Part shown: positions 6,800-14,274 of the stretch, in pieces
How the letters are laid out: each line of letters opens with the position of its first letter
Position numbering within the stretch: position 1 is the stretch's first letter
Origin: Flavobacterium psychrophilum
Lineage (GTDB): Bacteria; Bacteroidota; Bacteroidia; Flavobacteriales; Flavobacteriaceae
Direction: 5' to 3'
Assembly: GCA_003243255.1 (NCBI GenBank)
Contig: QFQM01000064.1
Location: forward strand, 1-23,200
Length of the DNA: 23,200 bases
Translations under genes and position numbers: made by a program
Notes under the pieces: generated by a model
Seen by the model: the letters and a program-made list of their open reading frames with translations, nothing else
The model's database searches: none
Told to the model about the DNA's origin: nothing

Positions 6800-8995
6800 A
6801 TGAAATCGACCGAAATTGACTTACACAAAGAGTTAAAAAAATATTTTGGTTTTAACAAATTCAAGGGCCTTCAGGAAGATGTTGTAAAGAGTATAATTTC
6901 AGGCCACAACACATTTGTTATTATGCCTACAGGTGGCGGTAAATCATTATGTTACCAATTGCCTGCGCTGGCACTCGACGGAACCGCGATCGTGGTTTCA
7001 CCTCTTATCGCGCTCATGAAAAACCAGGTGGATGCCATCAGGAGCCTTTCATCTGAGCCGGGTATAGCACACGTACTAAATTCATCGCTTACAAAAACAG
7101 AGATCAATCAGGTTAAGAAGGATATTACTTCCGGACTTACAAAATTGCTTTATGTTGCTCCTGAATCACTGACCAAGGAAGAATATGTCAGCTTCCTGCA
7201 AAGCGTTCCGCTTTCGTTTGTAGCGATTGATGAGGCACACTGTATTTCGGAATGGGGACATGATTTTCGTCCGGAATACCGTAACCTGAGAAGTATTATA
7301 CGACAATTGGGTGATGTACCTGTAATTGGGCTAACGGCTACGGCTACGCCAAAAGTACAGGAAGACATACTGAAGAATCTTGATATGACCGATGCCAATA
7401 CATTTAAGGCATCGTTTAACAGGCCTAACTTGTTTTATGAGATACGTACAAAGACTAAAAATGTTGAATCGGACATCATCCGTTTCATCCGCCAGCATAA
7501 AGGCAAGTCGGGTGTTATTTACTGCCTGAGCCGTAAAAAAGTAGAAGAGATAGCACAGGTGTTGCAGGTAAATGGCATTAGTGCCGTACCGTATCATGCC
7601 GGTCTTGATGCCAAAACCCGTGCCAAACACCAGGATATGTTCCTTATGGAAGATGTTGATGTAGTGGTGGCTACCATTGCCTTTGGTATGGGTATCGACA
7701 AACCAGATGTTCGTTTTGTGATTCACCACGATATCCCTAAATCACTGGAGAGCTACTATCAGGAAACCGGACGTGCCGGACGTGATGGTGGCGAAGGACA
7801 TTGTCTTGCCTATTATTCTTATAAAGATATTGAAAAGCTTGAAAAATTCATGTCGGGCAAGCCCGTAGCAGAGCAGGAGATAGGTTTTGCACTGCTTCAG
7901 GAAGTAGTGGCATACGCCGAAACTTCAATGTCGCGCCGTAAATTCCTGCTGCACTATTTTGGTGAGGAATTCGACGAGGTGAATGGCGAAGGTGCCGATA
8001 TGGACGACAACGTTCGCAATCCGAAGAAAAAAGTTGAGGCACAGGATCAGGTGGTGACTTTGCTGAAAGTAGTGAAAGACACCAACCAGCTATACAAATC
8101 CAAAGAAGTTATATTTACGCTTATTGGTAAAATCAATGCCGTGATAAAAGCGCATAAAACCGATTCTCAGTCTTATTTTGGGTCGGGTTCCGCTCACGAT
8201 GAGAAATACTGGATGGCTCTTATCCGCCAGGTATTGGTAGAAGGCTATCTTTCTAAAGATATTGAAACCTACGGAGTGCTGAAACTTACCGAAGCAGGTG
8301 AGGAATTTATCAAGAAGCCTGTATCGTTCATGATGAGTGAAGATCATGACTACAACGAGAGCGAGGAAGAAGCAACGGTAACAGCATCAAAATCATCAGG
8401 TACTTCAGATGAGGTATTGATGGGAATGCTTAAAGAGCTCCGTAAAAAAGTGGCCAAAAAACTGGGAGTGCCTCCGTTTGTGGTATTCCAGGATCCGTCG
8501 CTTGAAGATATGGCACTTAAATATCCTATCAATATTGATGAGTTGGGTAACGTACACGGTGTAGGCGAAGGTAAGGCTAAGAAATATGGCAAGGACTTCG
8601 TTGAACTGATTGCGCGTTACGTTGAAGATAATGACATCATGAGACCGGATGATCTTGTCGTAAAATCTACAGGAGCCAATTCGGGACTTAAGTTATACAT
8701 CATTCAGAATATTGACAGGAAGCTTTCGTTGAATGATATTGCCAAAGCTAAAGGCTTAGATATGGATGCGCTGCTTAAAGAAATGGAGCAGATCGTTTAC
8801 TCAGGAACCAAGCTGAATATCAGTTATTGGATCGATGATATCCTTGATGAAGATCAGCAGGAAGAGATCCATGATTACTACATGGAATCAGAATCAGATA
8901 GCATCAAAGACGCTCTGAAAGAATTTGACGGCGACTATGACACCGAAGAACTGCGACTGATGCGCATTAAGTTTATCAGTGAAGTGGCTAATTAG
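6800..8995 (+). CDS. recQ: ATP-dependent DNA helicase RecQ
   Basis: This 731-residue 3'-5' DNA helicase acts in recombinational repair. The motor has Walker A PTGGGKS (43-49), DEAH box with the aromatic-rich loop IDEAHCISEWGHDFRPEY (143-160), motif III LTATATP (178-184) and motif VI QETGRAGRDG (321-330). The RQC region follows (about 370-500), then an HRDC domain (about 534-612) and a helix-turn-helix RecQ C-terminal domain (about 620-715). The cysteines that usually bind zinc at the RQC start are absent: SMSRRKFLLHYFGE replaces the usual C-RR form, and MDDNVRNP replaces the CxxC region. The length is greater than the roughly 610 residues of E. coli RecQ because of the C-terminal domain. It ends in TAG, followed by a CAGT element. 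Confidence 0.93.
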   Translation: MKSTEIDLHKELKKYFGFNKFKGLQEDVVKSIISGHNTFVIMPTGGGKSLCYQLPALALDGTAIVVSPLIALMKNQVDAIRSLSSEPGIAHVLNSSLTKTEINQVKKDITSGLTKLLYVAPESLTKEEYVSFLQSVPLSFVAIDEAHCISEWGHDFRPEYRNLRSIIRQLGDVPVIGLTATATPKVQEDILKNLDMTDANTFKASFNRPNLFYEIRTKTKNVESDIIRFIRQHKGKSGVIYCLSRKKVEEIAQVLQVNGISAVPYHAGLDAKTRAKHQDMFLMEDVDVVVATIAFGMGIDKPDVRFVIHHDIPKSLESYYQETGRAGRDGGEGHCLAYYSYKDIEKLEKFMSGKPVAEQEIGFALLQEVVAYAETSMSRRKFLLHYFGEEFDEVNGEGADMDDNVRNPKKKVEAQDQVVTLLKVVKDTNQLYKSKEVIFTLIGKINAVIKAHKTDSQSYFGSGSAHDEKYWMALIRQVLVEGYLSKDIETYGVLKLTEAGEEFIKKPVSFMMSEDHDYNESEEEATVTASKSSGTSDEVLMGMLKELRKKVAKKLGVPPFVVFQDPSLEDMALKYPINIDELGNVHGVGEGKAKKYGKDFVELIARYVEDNDIMRPDDLVVKSTGANSGLKLYIIQNIDRKLSLNDIAKAKGLDMDALLKEMEQIVYSGTKLNISYWIDDILDEDQQEEIHDYYMESESDSIKDALKEFDGDYDTEELRLMRIKFISEVAN

Positions 8996-9044
8996 TATTC
9001 AGTCGCAGTTTACAGTTTGAACACACACACGAAAAAATATAAAA
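8993..9044 (+). repeat. TAG-linked CAGT intergenic element, copy 1 (after recQ)
   Basis: The recQ stop TAG is followed by four bases, then CAGTCGCAGT (9000-9009), another CAGT (9013-9016) and, 22 bases after CAGTCGCAGT, the block AAAAAATATAAAA (9032-9044). The same order and nearly the same spacing recur after idi at 21253-21302, including TAG plus exactly four bases. The function is unknown. Confidence 0.7.
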
Positions 9045-9046
9045 GA

Positions 9047-9073
9047 AAATCCTGAAGCAATTCAGGATTTTTT
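9047..9073. terminator. Rho-independent terminator between recQ and the convergent small gene
   Basis: The perfect stem AAATCCTGAA (9047-9056), loop GCAA and TTCAGGATTT (9061-9070) is followed by more T residues. It ends recQ transcription and, since the stem is flanked by A and T runs, may also act on the opposite strand. Confidence 0.8.
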
Positions 9074-9110
9074 GTTTCAACACAATATGAAATTGAGGTT
9101 TACTGTTTTC

Positions 9111-9156
9111 CACTGAACACTGAACACTGAACACTGAACACTGAACACTGAACACT
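9111..9156. repeat. Heptamer tandem repeat (CACTGAA)6 plus partial unit
   Basis: Six perfect copies of CACTGAA run from 9111 to 9152, followed by CACT. It abuts the stop codon of the minus-strand 78-residue gene. Read in that gene's direction it is TAG, TGTT, then CAGTGTT repeats, so it has the same TAG plus four bases plus CAGT opening as the elements after recQ and idi. Confidence 0.9.
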
Positions 9157-9391
9157 ATCCTTCGTAAAGCTCCCCTCTATGCGGCTTCAGGGCATCACGA
9201 ACCTGTATCATGTGTTCATCGGTAACCACCATCCATGCAATAGCATGCATGTCAGACAGGATATCAAAACCAGTGATGTTTAGTGGTAGTTTTTCTATAG
9301 CTATGTATTCTTTAAGGTGTTTCTCGTGATGCTCGGCAGTTTTAGCTCCGGCTTCCCCACGAAAATCCCATATCAGTTTTATTTTTCTCAT
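9155..9391 (-). CDS. Small hypothetical protein (78 aa)
   Basis: This is a compact soluble protein of 78 residues with no signal peptide or membrane segment. I do not recognise a named domain. Visible features are an N-terminal strand KIKLIWDFRG (3-12), a histidine-rich AEHHEKHLKEY segment (19-29), a beta strand AWMVVTD (52-58) and a C-terminal RDALKPHRG (65-73). The layout of strands and helices resembles a small ferredoxin-like alpha/beta fold, which is inference only. A good promoter lies 28 bp upstream, which supports a real gene. Its stop codon borders the CACTGAA repeat array, and it converges on recQ. Confidence 0.7.
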   Translation of the reverse strand: MRKIKLIWDFRGEAGAKTAEHHEKHLKEYIAIEKLPLNITGFDILSDMHAIAWMVVTDEHMIQVRDALKPHRGELYEG

Positions 9392-9418
9392 TTTTTAAGT
9401 TGCAAAGTTTCTGAGCGG

Positions 9419-9447
9419 CAAAGTTACAAAGTTTAGCCAACCTTCAA
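9419..9447 (-). promoter_or_regulatory. Promoter of the 78-residue gene (TTG-N18-TAACTTTG)
   Basis: On the minus strand TTG (9447-9445), 18 bases and TAACTTTG (9426-9419) match the Bacteroidota -33/-7 consensus at good spacing. The -7 box ends 27 bp before the ATG at 9391. The region also holds GCAAAGTT-like direct repeats (9402-9409, 9418-9425, 9426-9433) that duplicate the reverse complement of the -7 box. Confidence 0.55.
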
Positions 9448-9516
9448 GTGTTATAAATTTTAGAATGAGCAAGGACGTTTGAGTGAAGCTAAGGCCTTAA
9501 ACTTTGTGGCGTTAAG

Positions 9517-9599
9517 CAAAATGTTGATTGAAGCGTTAAGAAAGATTTGCTGTTTGAGCGATAGCGAGTTCAAATCTTTTAGCTGAAATCAATATTTTG
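9517..9599. repeat. Long imperfect hairpin element
   Basis: The outer arms 9517-9529 and 9587-9599 match over 13 bp with one G-T pair. The inner arms AAAGATTTG (9541-9549) and CAAATCTTT (9571-9579) match perfectly. A short AGC/GCT pairing (9532-9534 and 9582-9584) lies between them. The 21-nt loop holds TGAGCGATAGCGAG. It lies in a 295-bp non-coding gap (9392-9686) with no other gene. It looks like a dispersed intergenic repeat of the MITE or REP kind. Confidence 0.65.
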
Positions 9600-9629
9600 T
9601 AGCCTAAGAAGTTCAGCCTTGAATTTTTG

Positions 9630-9655
9630 GTTCTTTTGTTTCAAGACAAAAGAAC
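9630..9655. repeat. Perfect 10-bp-stem hairpin upstream of the DUF2891 gene
   Basis: GTTCTTTTGT (9630-9639), loop TTCAAG and ACAAAAGAAC (9646-9655) pair perfectly. It sits 8 bp before the -7 box of the next gene, so it may be part of a dispersed repeat or an operator-like site. There is no U-run typical of a terminator. Confidence 0.65.
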
Positions 9656-9663
9656 AGAATAAA

Positions 9664-9671
9664 TATCTTTG
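9664..9671 (+). promoter_or_regulatory. Putative -7 box for the DUF2891 gene
   Basis: TATCTTTG fits TAnnTTTG and ends 15 bp before the ATG. A TTG lies inside the adjacent hairpin (9636-9638) at 25 bp, which is slightly long for a -33 element. Confidence 0.45.
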
Positions 9672-9686
9672 GAAAAATCTTAATCA

Positions 9687-10760
9687 ATGAAACACCTATA
9701 CTTAACTGCCTTTCTCTTTTCAATAACCTTTACATCGGCACAGGAACTAAACCTGCAACAGGCCAACGCCCTTGCAAAGTTGCCTGTAAAATGCCTTCAG
9801 CAGGAATACCCAAATAAGCTAAGCCAACTTTTGGCGGATGCCTCAGAAATTCAGTCACCAAAACAACTTCACCCTGCTTTTTATGGGTGTTTCGACTGGC
9901 ATTCTTCTGTACATGGGCATTGGAGTCTTGTCTATCTGCTAAAGAAATTCCCTAATCTTGAAGGTCGGGAAGAAATTATCAATAAGCTAAAAATAAACCT
10001 GTCAAAGGAAAACATAGCGCAGGAGGTAGCTTACCTGAATAAGAAACATGAAAAGTCATACGAACGTATGTATGGCTGGGCGTGGCTGCTGAAACTCCAA
10101 CAGGAATTAAATACATCCAATGAGCCTTTTGCTAAAGAACTGGCTGCTAACCTTCAGCCGCTTACTACGCTTTTAGCAGAACGATACATTGAATTCCTGC
10201 CAAAGCTGAATTATGCAATACGTGTCGGCACCCATACCAGCACGGCTTTCGGGCTTAACCTTGCCTGGGATTATGCAGTTCATGCGGATAATCAGCCATT
10301 GCAGCAAAGTATCAGGACGAATGCGCTTCGTTTATTTAAGAATGATATCGATTGTCCGTTTGCATGGGAACCAAGCGGTACCGATTTCCTTTCAACCTGT
10401 ATGGAAGAAATAGGTATTATGCAACGTGTTATGCCTGCCAAAGATTTCCTGAAATGGCTTAAAGACTTTGCTCCGGCATTATTCGACAAAAAATTTACAT
10501 GGAAACCGGGAGAAGTGTCCGACCGTACCGATGGGCATCTGGTACACCTCGATGGACTTAACTTTAGCCGTGCATGGAATTTATACACGCTTGTAAAACA
10601 ATACCCTAAAGAATTGGGGCACTTAAAGCCTTTGGCTGATGCCCACTTTAAATATTCATTACCTTCTATAACCGATGGTAACTATGAAGGCGAACACTGG
10701 CTGGCGTCGTTTGCATTGTATGCTTTTGAAAGCAGACAGGAGATGTTAGATAATAGATAA
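9687..10760 (+). CDS. Secreted DUF2891 family protein
   Basis: This 357-residue protein has a signal peptide (1-18, ending TSAQ) and one DUF2891 domain across the rest. The family is of unknown biochemical function, and its many paired helices suggest an alpha/alpha toroid fold. Characteristic segments are HPAFYGCFDWHSSVHGHW (61-78), YGWAWLLKL (128-136), VGTHTSTAFGLNLAWDYA (about 200-217) and GEHWLASFA near the C-terminus. The conserved histidines and aspartate in FDWHSSVHGHW suggest a catalytic or metal site, which is inference. The last codons (MLDNR) and stop run into a GATAATAGATAATAG short repeat, so the C-terminal tail may be a by-product of repeat sequence. Confidence 0.85.
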   Translation: MKHLYLTAFLFSITFTSAQELNLQQANALAKLPVKCLQQEYPNKLSQLLADASEIQSPKQLHPAFYGCFDWHSSVHGHWSLVYLLKKFPNLEGREEIINKLKINLSKENIAQEVAYLNKKHEKSYERMYGWAWLLKLQQELNTSNEPFAKELAANLQPLTTLLAERYIEFLPKLNYAIRVGTHTSTAFGLNLAWDYAVHADNQPLQQSIRTNALRLFKNDIDCPFAWEPSGTDFLSTCMEEIGIMQRVMPAKDFLKWLKDFAPALFDKKFTWKPGEVSDRTDGHLVHLDGLNFSRAWNLYTLVKQYPKELGHLKPLADAHFKYSLPSITDGNYEGEHWLASFALYAFESRQEMLDNR

Positions 10761-10783
10761 TAGACTTTTATGCGTTCTCTGTT

Positions 10784-10816
10784 CCCCTCTCCTTTGGAGA
10801 GGGGTTAGGGGTGAGG
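10784..10816. repeat. REP-like palindromic intergenic element
   Basis: The 9-bp stem CCCCTCTCC (10784-10792), loop TTT and GGAGAGGGG (10796-10804) is followed by TTAGGGGTGAGG, which partly repeats the 3' arm. It is far more GC-rich than its surroundings. It lies between the DUF2891 stop and the next promoter and has no U-run, so I call it a REP-like repeat rather than a terminator. Confidence 0.75.
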
Positions 10817-10835
10817 TCTGTTTAAAAAATATCAC

Positions 10836-10843
10836 TATTTTTG
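10836..10843 (+). promoter_or_regulatory. Putative -7 box for the FAD dehydrogenase gene
   Basis: TATTTTTG fits TAnnTTTG and ends only 4 bp before the ATG at 10848. If it is used, the transcript would be almost leaderless. No -33 TTG is visible. Confidence 0.4.
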
Positions 10844-10847
10844 CCCC

Positions 10848-12413
10848 ATGCCAAGAGAACTTCAGATACAGGTGGCTCCCGAAGTAGCCGCACAGCAGCC
10901 ATTACTTATAAACCATATCGCTAAACTCATGCAGGTAAAGCCTGAGGAGATACGCCATGTGGCTATTATTAAGCGTTCTATTGATGCCCGTCAAAAGGCT
11001 ATCAAGATCAACCTTAAAGTGGCTGTATATTGGAATGAAGACTATAAAGAAACCAAAGCTCAGCTGCCTGATTATAAAGATGTTTCCAATAAGCAGGAGG
11101 TTATTATTATTGGGGCTGGCCCTGCGGGTTTGTTTGCTGCATTGCAGCTTATTGAACTTGGACTGAAACCAATAGTTTTGGAACGAGGCAAGGATGTACA
11201 GGAACGTCGTCGTGACCTGAAAGCGATAAACCGTGACCATATTGTTGGTGAGGATTCCAACTACTGTTATGGTGAGGGTGGTGCAGGGACCTACTCTGAC
11301 GGTAAGCTCTACACGCGCTCTAAAAAGCGTGGTGATGTAGACCGTATCCTTGAGTTGTTCGTAGGCTTTGGTGCCAGCGAAGAGATACTTGTAGATGCCC
11401 ATCCGCATATTGGAACGAACAAGCTGCCAAAGATCATCAAATCAATGCGTGAGAAGATCATTGAGTTTGGCGGTAAAGTACTGTTCGATACCCGTGTGGT
11501 TGATATATTGGTTAAAAACAATGAAGTGGAAGGCGTTGTAACACAGAATGGTGATACAATAAACGCCTCTAAAATAATACTTGCTACGGGCCACTCTGCC
11601 CGTGATATCTTTGAACTCTTAGACCGCAAAAAGATATTCATAGAAGCCAAACCTTTTGCCCTTGGTGTTCGTGCAGAACATCCTCAGGCTCTGATAGACA
11701 GCATACAATACAGTTGTGATTACAATACCGGCAGGGGAGAGTTTCTTCCTCCTGCGCCTTACTCTATTGTAAAACAGGTGAATGGAAGAGGAATGTATTC
11801 TTTCTGTATGTGTCCGGGAGGGGTTATAGCCCCTTGTGCTACCAGTCCCGGAGAGGTGGTGACCAATGGATGGTCGCCTTCAAAACGTGATCAGGAGACG
11901 GCCAACTCAGGTATTGTGGTAGAGCTTAAACTTGAAGACTTCAAGCCTTTTGCCAAGCATGGAGCCCTTGCCGGAATGGAATTCCAAAAGGCTATTGAGC
12001 AGAAAGCATGGCATCTGGCAGGTGAAACACAGCGTGTTCCGGCGCAGCGTATGGTCGATTTTACACAGTCTAAAGTGTCTGCTGATATACCAAAAACTTC
12101 TTATGTTCCGGGCACTACCTCGGTGGAATTAGGACAGGTATTTCCGGGGTTCATTACCCAGGTGTTGCGTCAGGGATTTGTCGATTTTGGTAAATCAATG
12201 CGTGGTTACCTGACCAATGAGGCTATTTTACATGCTCCTGAGTCAAGGACTTCATCGCCGGTGCGTATTCCAAGAGATAATTTTACTTATGAGCATTTGC
12301 AAATCAAAGGGTTATATCCGTGTGGAGAAGGGGCAGGCTATGCAGGAGGTATCATTTCAGCGGCAATTGATGGCGAAAAATGTGCTATAAAGTGCGCCGA
12401 AAGCCTATCCTAA
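10848..12413 (+). CDS. NAD(P)/FAD-dependent dehydrogenase (COG2509-type)
   Basis: This 521-residue flavoprotein is of the uncharacterised 'FAD-dependent dehydrogenase' kind. An N-terminal domain of about 80 residues precedes the dinucleotide-binding fold VIIIGAGPAGLFAA (85-98; GxGxxG at 89-94) with E112 to bind the ribose. The family-specific stretch YGEGGAGTYSDGKLYTR (141-157) follows, then a second FAD contact ILATGHSARD, and a C-terminal GEGAGYAGGI (about 493-502) that closes over the flavin. There is no signal peptide, so it is cytoplasmic. The substrate is unknown. It may share fold features with HI0933 or geranylgeranyl-reductase-like enzymes, but I cannot go further. The next gene is 205 bp away and appears separately transcribed. 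Confidence 0.85.
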   Translation: MPRELQIQVAPEVAAQQPLLINHIAKLMQVKPEEIRHVAIIKRSIDARQKAIKINLKVAVYWNEDYKETKAQLPDYKDVSNKQEVIIIGAGPAGLFAALQLIELGLKPIVLERGKDVQERRRDLKAINRDHIVGEDSNYCYGEGGAGTYSDGKLYTRSKKRGDVDRILELFVGFGASEEILVDAHPHIGTNKLPKIIKSMREKIIEFGGKVLFDTRVVDILVKNNEVEGVVTQNGDTINASKIILATGHSARDIFELLDRKKIFIEAKPFALGVRAEHPQALIDSIQYSCDYNTGRGEFLPPAPYSIVKQVNGRGMYSFCMCPGGVIAPCATSPGEVVTNGWSPSKRDQETANSGIVVELKLEDFKPFAKHGALAGMEFQKAIEQKAWHLAGETQRVPAQRMVDFTQSKVSADIPKTSYVPGTTSVELGQVFPGFITQVLRQGFVDFGKSMRGYLTNEAILHAPESRTSSPVRIPRDNFTYEHLQIKGLYPCGEGAGYAGGIISAAIDGEKCAIKCAESLS

Positions 12414-12469
12414 TATTGCACTTTTTGTTCTCCAAATCGCATTTTTGTGTGTAAAATTAAAAAAGTCAA

Positions 12470-12489
12470 AAGTCTGGAAGTCAAAATTT
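12470..12489. repeat. AAGTC-type short repeats in the gap before the serine hydrolase
   Basis: The pentamer AAGTC or its near copy recurs three times (about 12473, 12480, 12488) in an AT-rich 205-bp gap (12414-12618). I see nothing else in this gap except a weak TATATTCG (12581-12588) that is one base from the -7 consensus. Confidence 0.35.
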
Positions 12490-12618
12490 TGTAAAGTAAT
12501 GTTTCTTTTTTAGTTTTTATTGTGTAATATTAGGGGTTACAGTTAAAGGTTAATTGTGTTTTTAAGTCGGCATATTTTTTTATATTCGCAAACAGATTAA
12601 TTTTCCTACATACCACCA

Positions 12619-14238
12619 ATGAAAAAAATAATTACCCTTTTCCTTTTCGTATTTTCCTTTTCAGTTTATTCCCAATACAATTTCAAAGTAGCCGATTCGG
12701 TTCTGGCATCTTATAACAAACCGGGTTCGCCGGGTGTTACCGTTCTTGTAAGTAAAGATGGCAAAGTCATCTACCAAAAGAGTGGCGGTTATGCCAATAT
12801 TGCAAAAGACGAGTTGATAAATGACAAGACCTTGTTTAATCTTGCTTCTGATACCAAGCAGTTTACGGCTGCCTGTATTGTTATGCTTTCGCAAAAAGGC
12901 AAACTGAAGCTTGATGACAAGCTATCGAAATACTTTCCGGATTTTCCTGAGTATGCGCAAAAGATAACTATTCAGGACCTACTAAACCATACTGCCGGAC
13001 TGGTAGATTATCGAACTGCCTTCTGGATAGGAGGTAAGGAGGTAGATGTGTTGTCAAATGAGGATATAAGAAAAATGCTGAAAGCAGCCCCTTTAAATTT
13101 TGAACCAAAAACGGATTGGAGCTATAGTAACTCTAACTATTGGTGCCTGGTTCAGATTGTTGAGCAGGTATCGGGCATGCCTATAGGTAAGTTTGCAGAG
13201 AAGAATATCTTTAAGCCTTTAAAGATGAGCGATACGCGCTACCATCGTGATGTTACATTACTGAAGAATGGAGCCATAGGTTATGAGATGGGAGATACTG
13301 AATATACCGAAACGGATAAAGATACCGGAGTGGCAGGGGGTAGTGGTATGTTCTCTACGACGAGTGACATGCTAAAGTGGCTGACAGAAATGCAGAGCAA
13401 AAAAGTGCTTGGGAATGCCTTTTGGGATGCTATGTTAAACGGGCAAAAACATGCAATCGGTAAAGAGGTGTATTATTCGAATGCCTTGTTTTTTCAGGCT
13501 TTGAGTGGTAAAAAGGCTATTCATCATGGCGGTGATCTGGATGGTTACCATTCTGATATGAGTTATTTCCCCGATGAAAATGTTGATATAATTGTTTTTA
13601 CCAATAGGGGTGACTTTAATGTAATGAGTATGCAGAAGGCTATTACAAGTGAGCTTTTTGGATTCAAATATTCATGGCCGGCAGCAGAAAAGCCTGCGGA
13701 AGCCGTTGAGGCAATTCAGGTTCCTAAAGAAACCCTTGAAAAGTATGTAGGGGTGTATGATACAATGGGAATGTTTTTTGAAGTCAGTATGTCTGATACT
13801 ACAATTAAGGTGACACAATTGTGGGATGGAATCGGTTATGAAATTCCTGCTACAGGAGAAAATTCGTTTAGGCTGGAAGATGCTGATTTTGTTTTCGAAA
13901 ATGTAGTAAACGGAAAAACGCAGCTAATGAAAATTACCCAGGAAGGTGAAACATTAGGTTTTAAACGAACAAACGATTATAAACCGACTGATTATACTGC
14001 TTATACCGGCCGTTATCGTTGTGCATCGTTAAATACGGAATATGATCTTCATGTTAATAATGGAAGGCTTTTCTATGCTATAAACGGTAAGGAAGTTGCT
14101 ACCATTGGGCTGATACAAAAAGATACTGTAACTATCGAAAAAGGAGAAGTGGTTTTTCAGCGCAATCCCGAGGGTAAAATAACAGGTTTTATCCTGAATC
14201 ACGTAAGGGTTAAAAACCTTGAGTTTGTAAAGATCTAA
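12619..14238 (+). CDS. Secreted serine hydrolase (class C beta-lactamase / D-peptidase-like)
   Basis: This 539-residue protein has a signal peptide (1-18, ending VYSQ), then a beta-lactamase-fold domain (about 25-345). The active-site set is complete: S77-x-x-K80 in LASDTKQFTAA, Y169-S-N171 in the WSYSNSNY segment, and H303-G-G305 replacing the KTG motif. HTAGLVDY (124-131) is a common family landmark. The region from about 365 to the end is a separate beta-rich domain found in many Bacteroidota members. Members include D-aminopeptidases, esterases and LACTB-like proteases, so neither the substrate nor any antibiotic resistance can be claimed. The gene ends at a bidirectional terminator. Confidence 0.88.
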   Translation: MKKIITLFLFVFSFSVYSQYNFKVADSVLASYNKPGSPGVTVLVSKDGKVIYQKSGGYANIAKDELINDKTLFNLASDTKQFTAACIVMLSQKGKLKLDDKLSKYFPDFPEYAQKITIQDLLNHTAGLVDYRTAFWIGGKEVDVLSNEDIRKMLKAAPLNFEPKTDWSYSNSNYWCLVQIVEQVSGMPIGKFAEKNIFKPLKMSDTRYHRDVTLLKNGAIGYEMGDTEYTETDKDTGVAGGSGMFSTTSDMLKWLTEMQSKKVLGNAFWDAMLNGQKHAIGKEVYYSNALFFQALSGKKAIHHGGDLDGYHSDMSYFPDENVDIIVFTNRGDFNVMSMQKAITSELFGFKYSWPAAEKPAEAVEAIQVPKETLEKYVGVYDTMGMFFEVSMSDTTIKVTQLWDGIGYEIPATGENSFRLEDADFVFENVVNGKTQLMKITQEGETLGFKRTNDYKPTDYTAYTGRYRCASLNTEYDLHVNNGRLFYAINGKEVATIGLIQKDTVTIEKGEVVFQRNPEGKITGFILNHVRVKNLEFVKI

Positions 14239-14240
14239 AT

Positions 14241-14273
14241 AAAAAATCCCCTTAGCAACTAAGGGGATTTTTT
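14241..14273. terminator. Strong bidirectional terminator
   Basis: A perfect 15-bp pairing of 14241-14255 with 14259-14273 (core TCCCCTTAG / CTAAGGGGA, loop CAA), with A and T runs on both sides, lies exactly between the convergent serine hydrolase and esterase genes. Confidence 0.9.
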
Positions 14274-14274
14274 A

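Noticed and set aside
9111..9156. CRISPR array
   Set aside because: The units are perfect 7-bp tandem copies with no spacers and no cas gene nearby.
9517..9655. Insertion sequence or transposase remnant
   Set aside because: There is no transposase frame and no target-site duplication that I can see. Only hairpins remain.
10902..11408. 168-codon open frame antisense to the FAD dehydrogenase
   Set aside because: The FAD-binding motifs on the plus strand settle the coding strand.
12619..14238. Antibiotic-resistance beta-lactamase
   Set aside because: The SxxK/YSN/HGG set is shared by many peptidases and esterases, and the large extra C-terminal domain points away from a classic AmpC.
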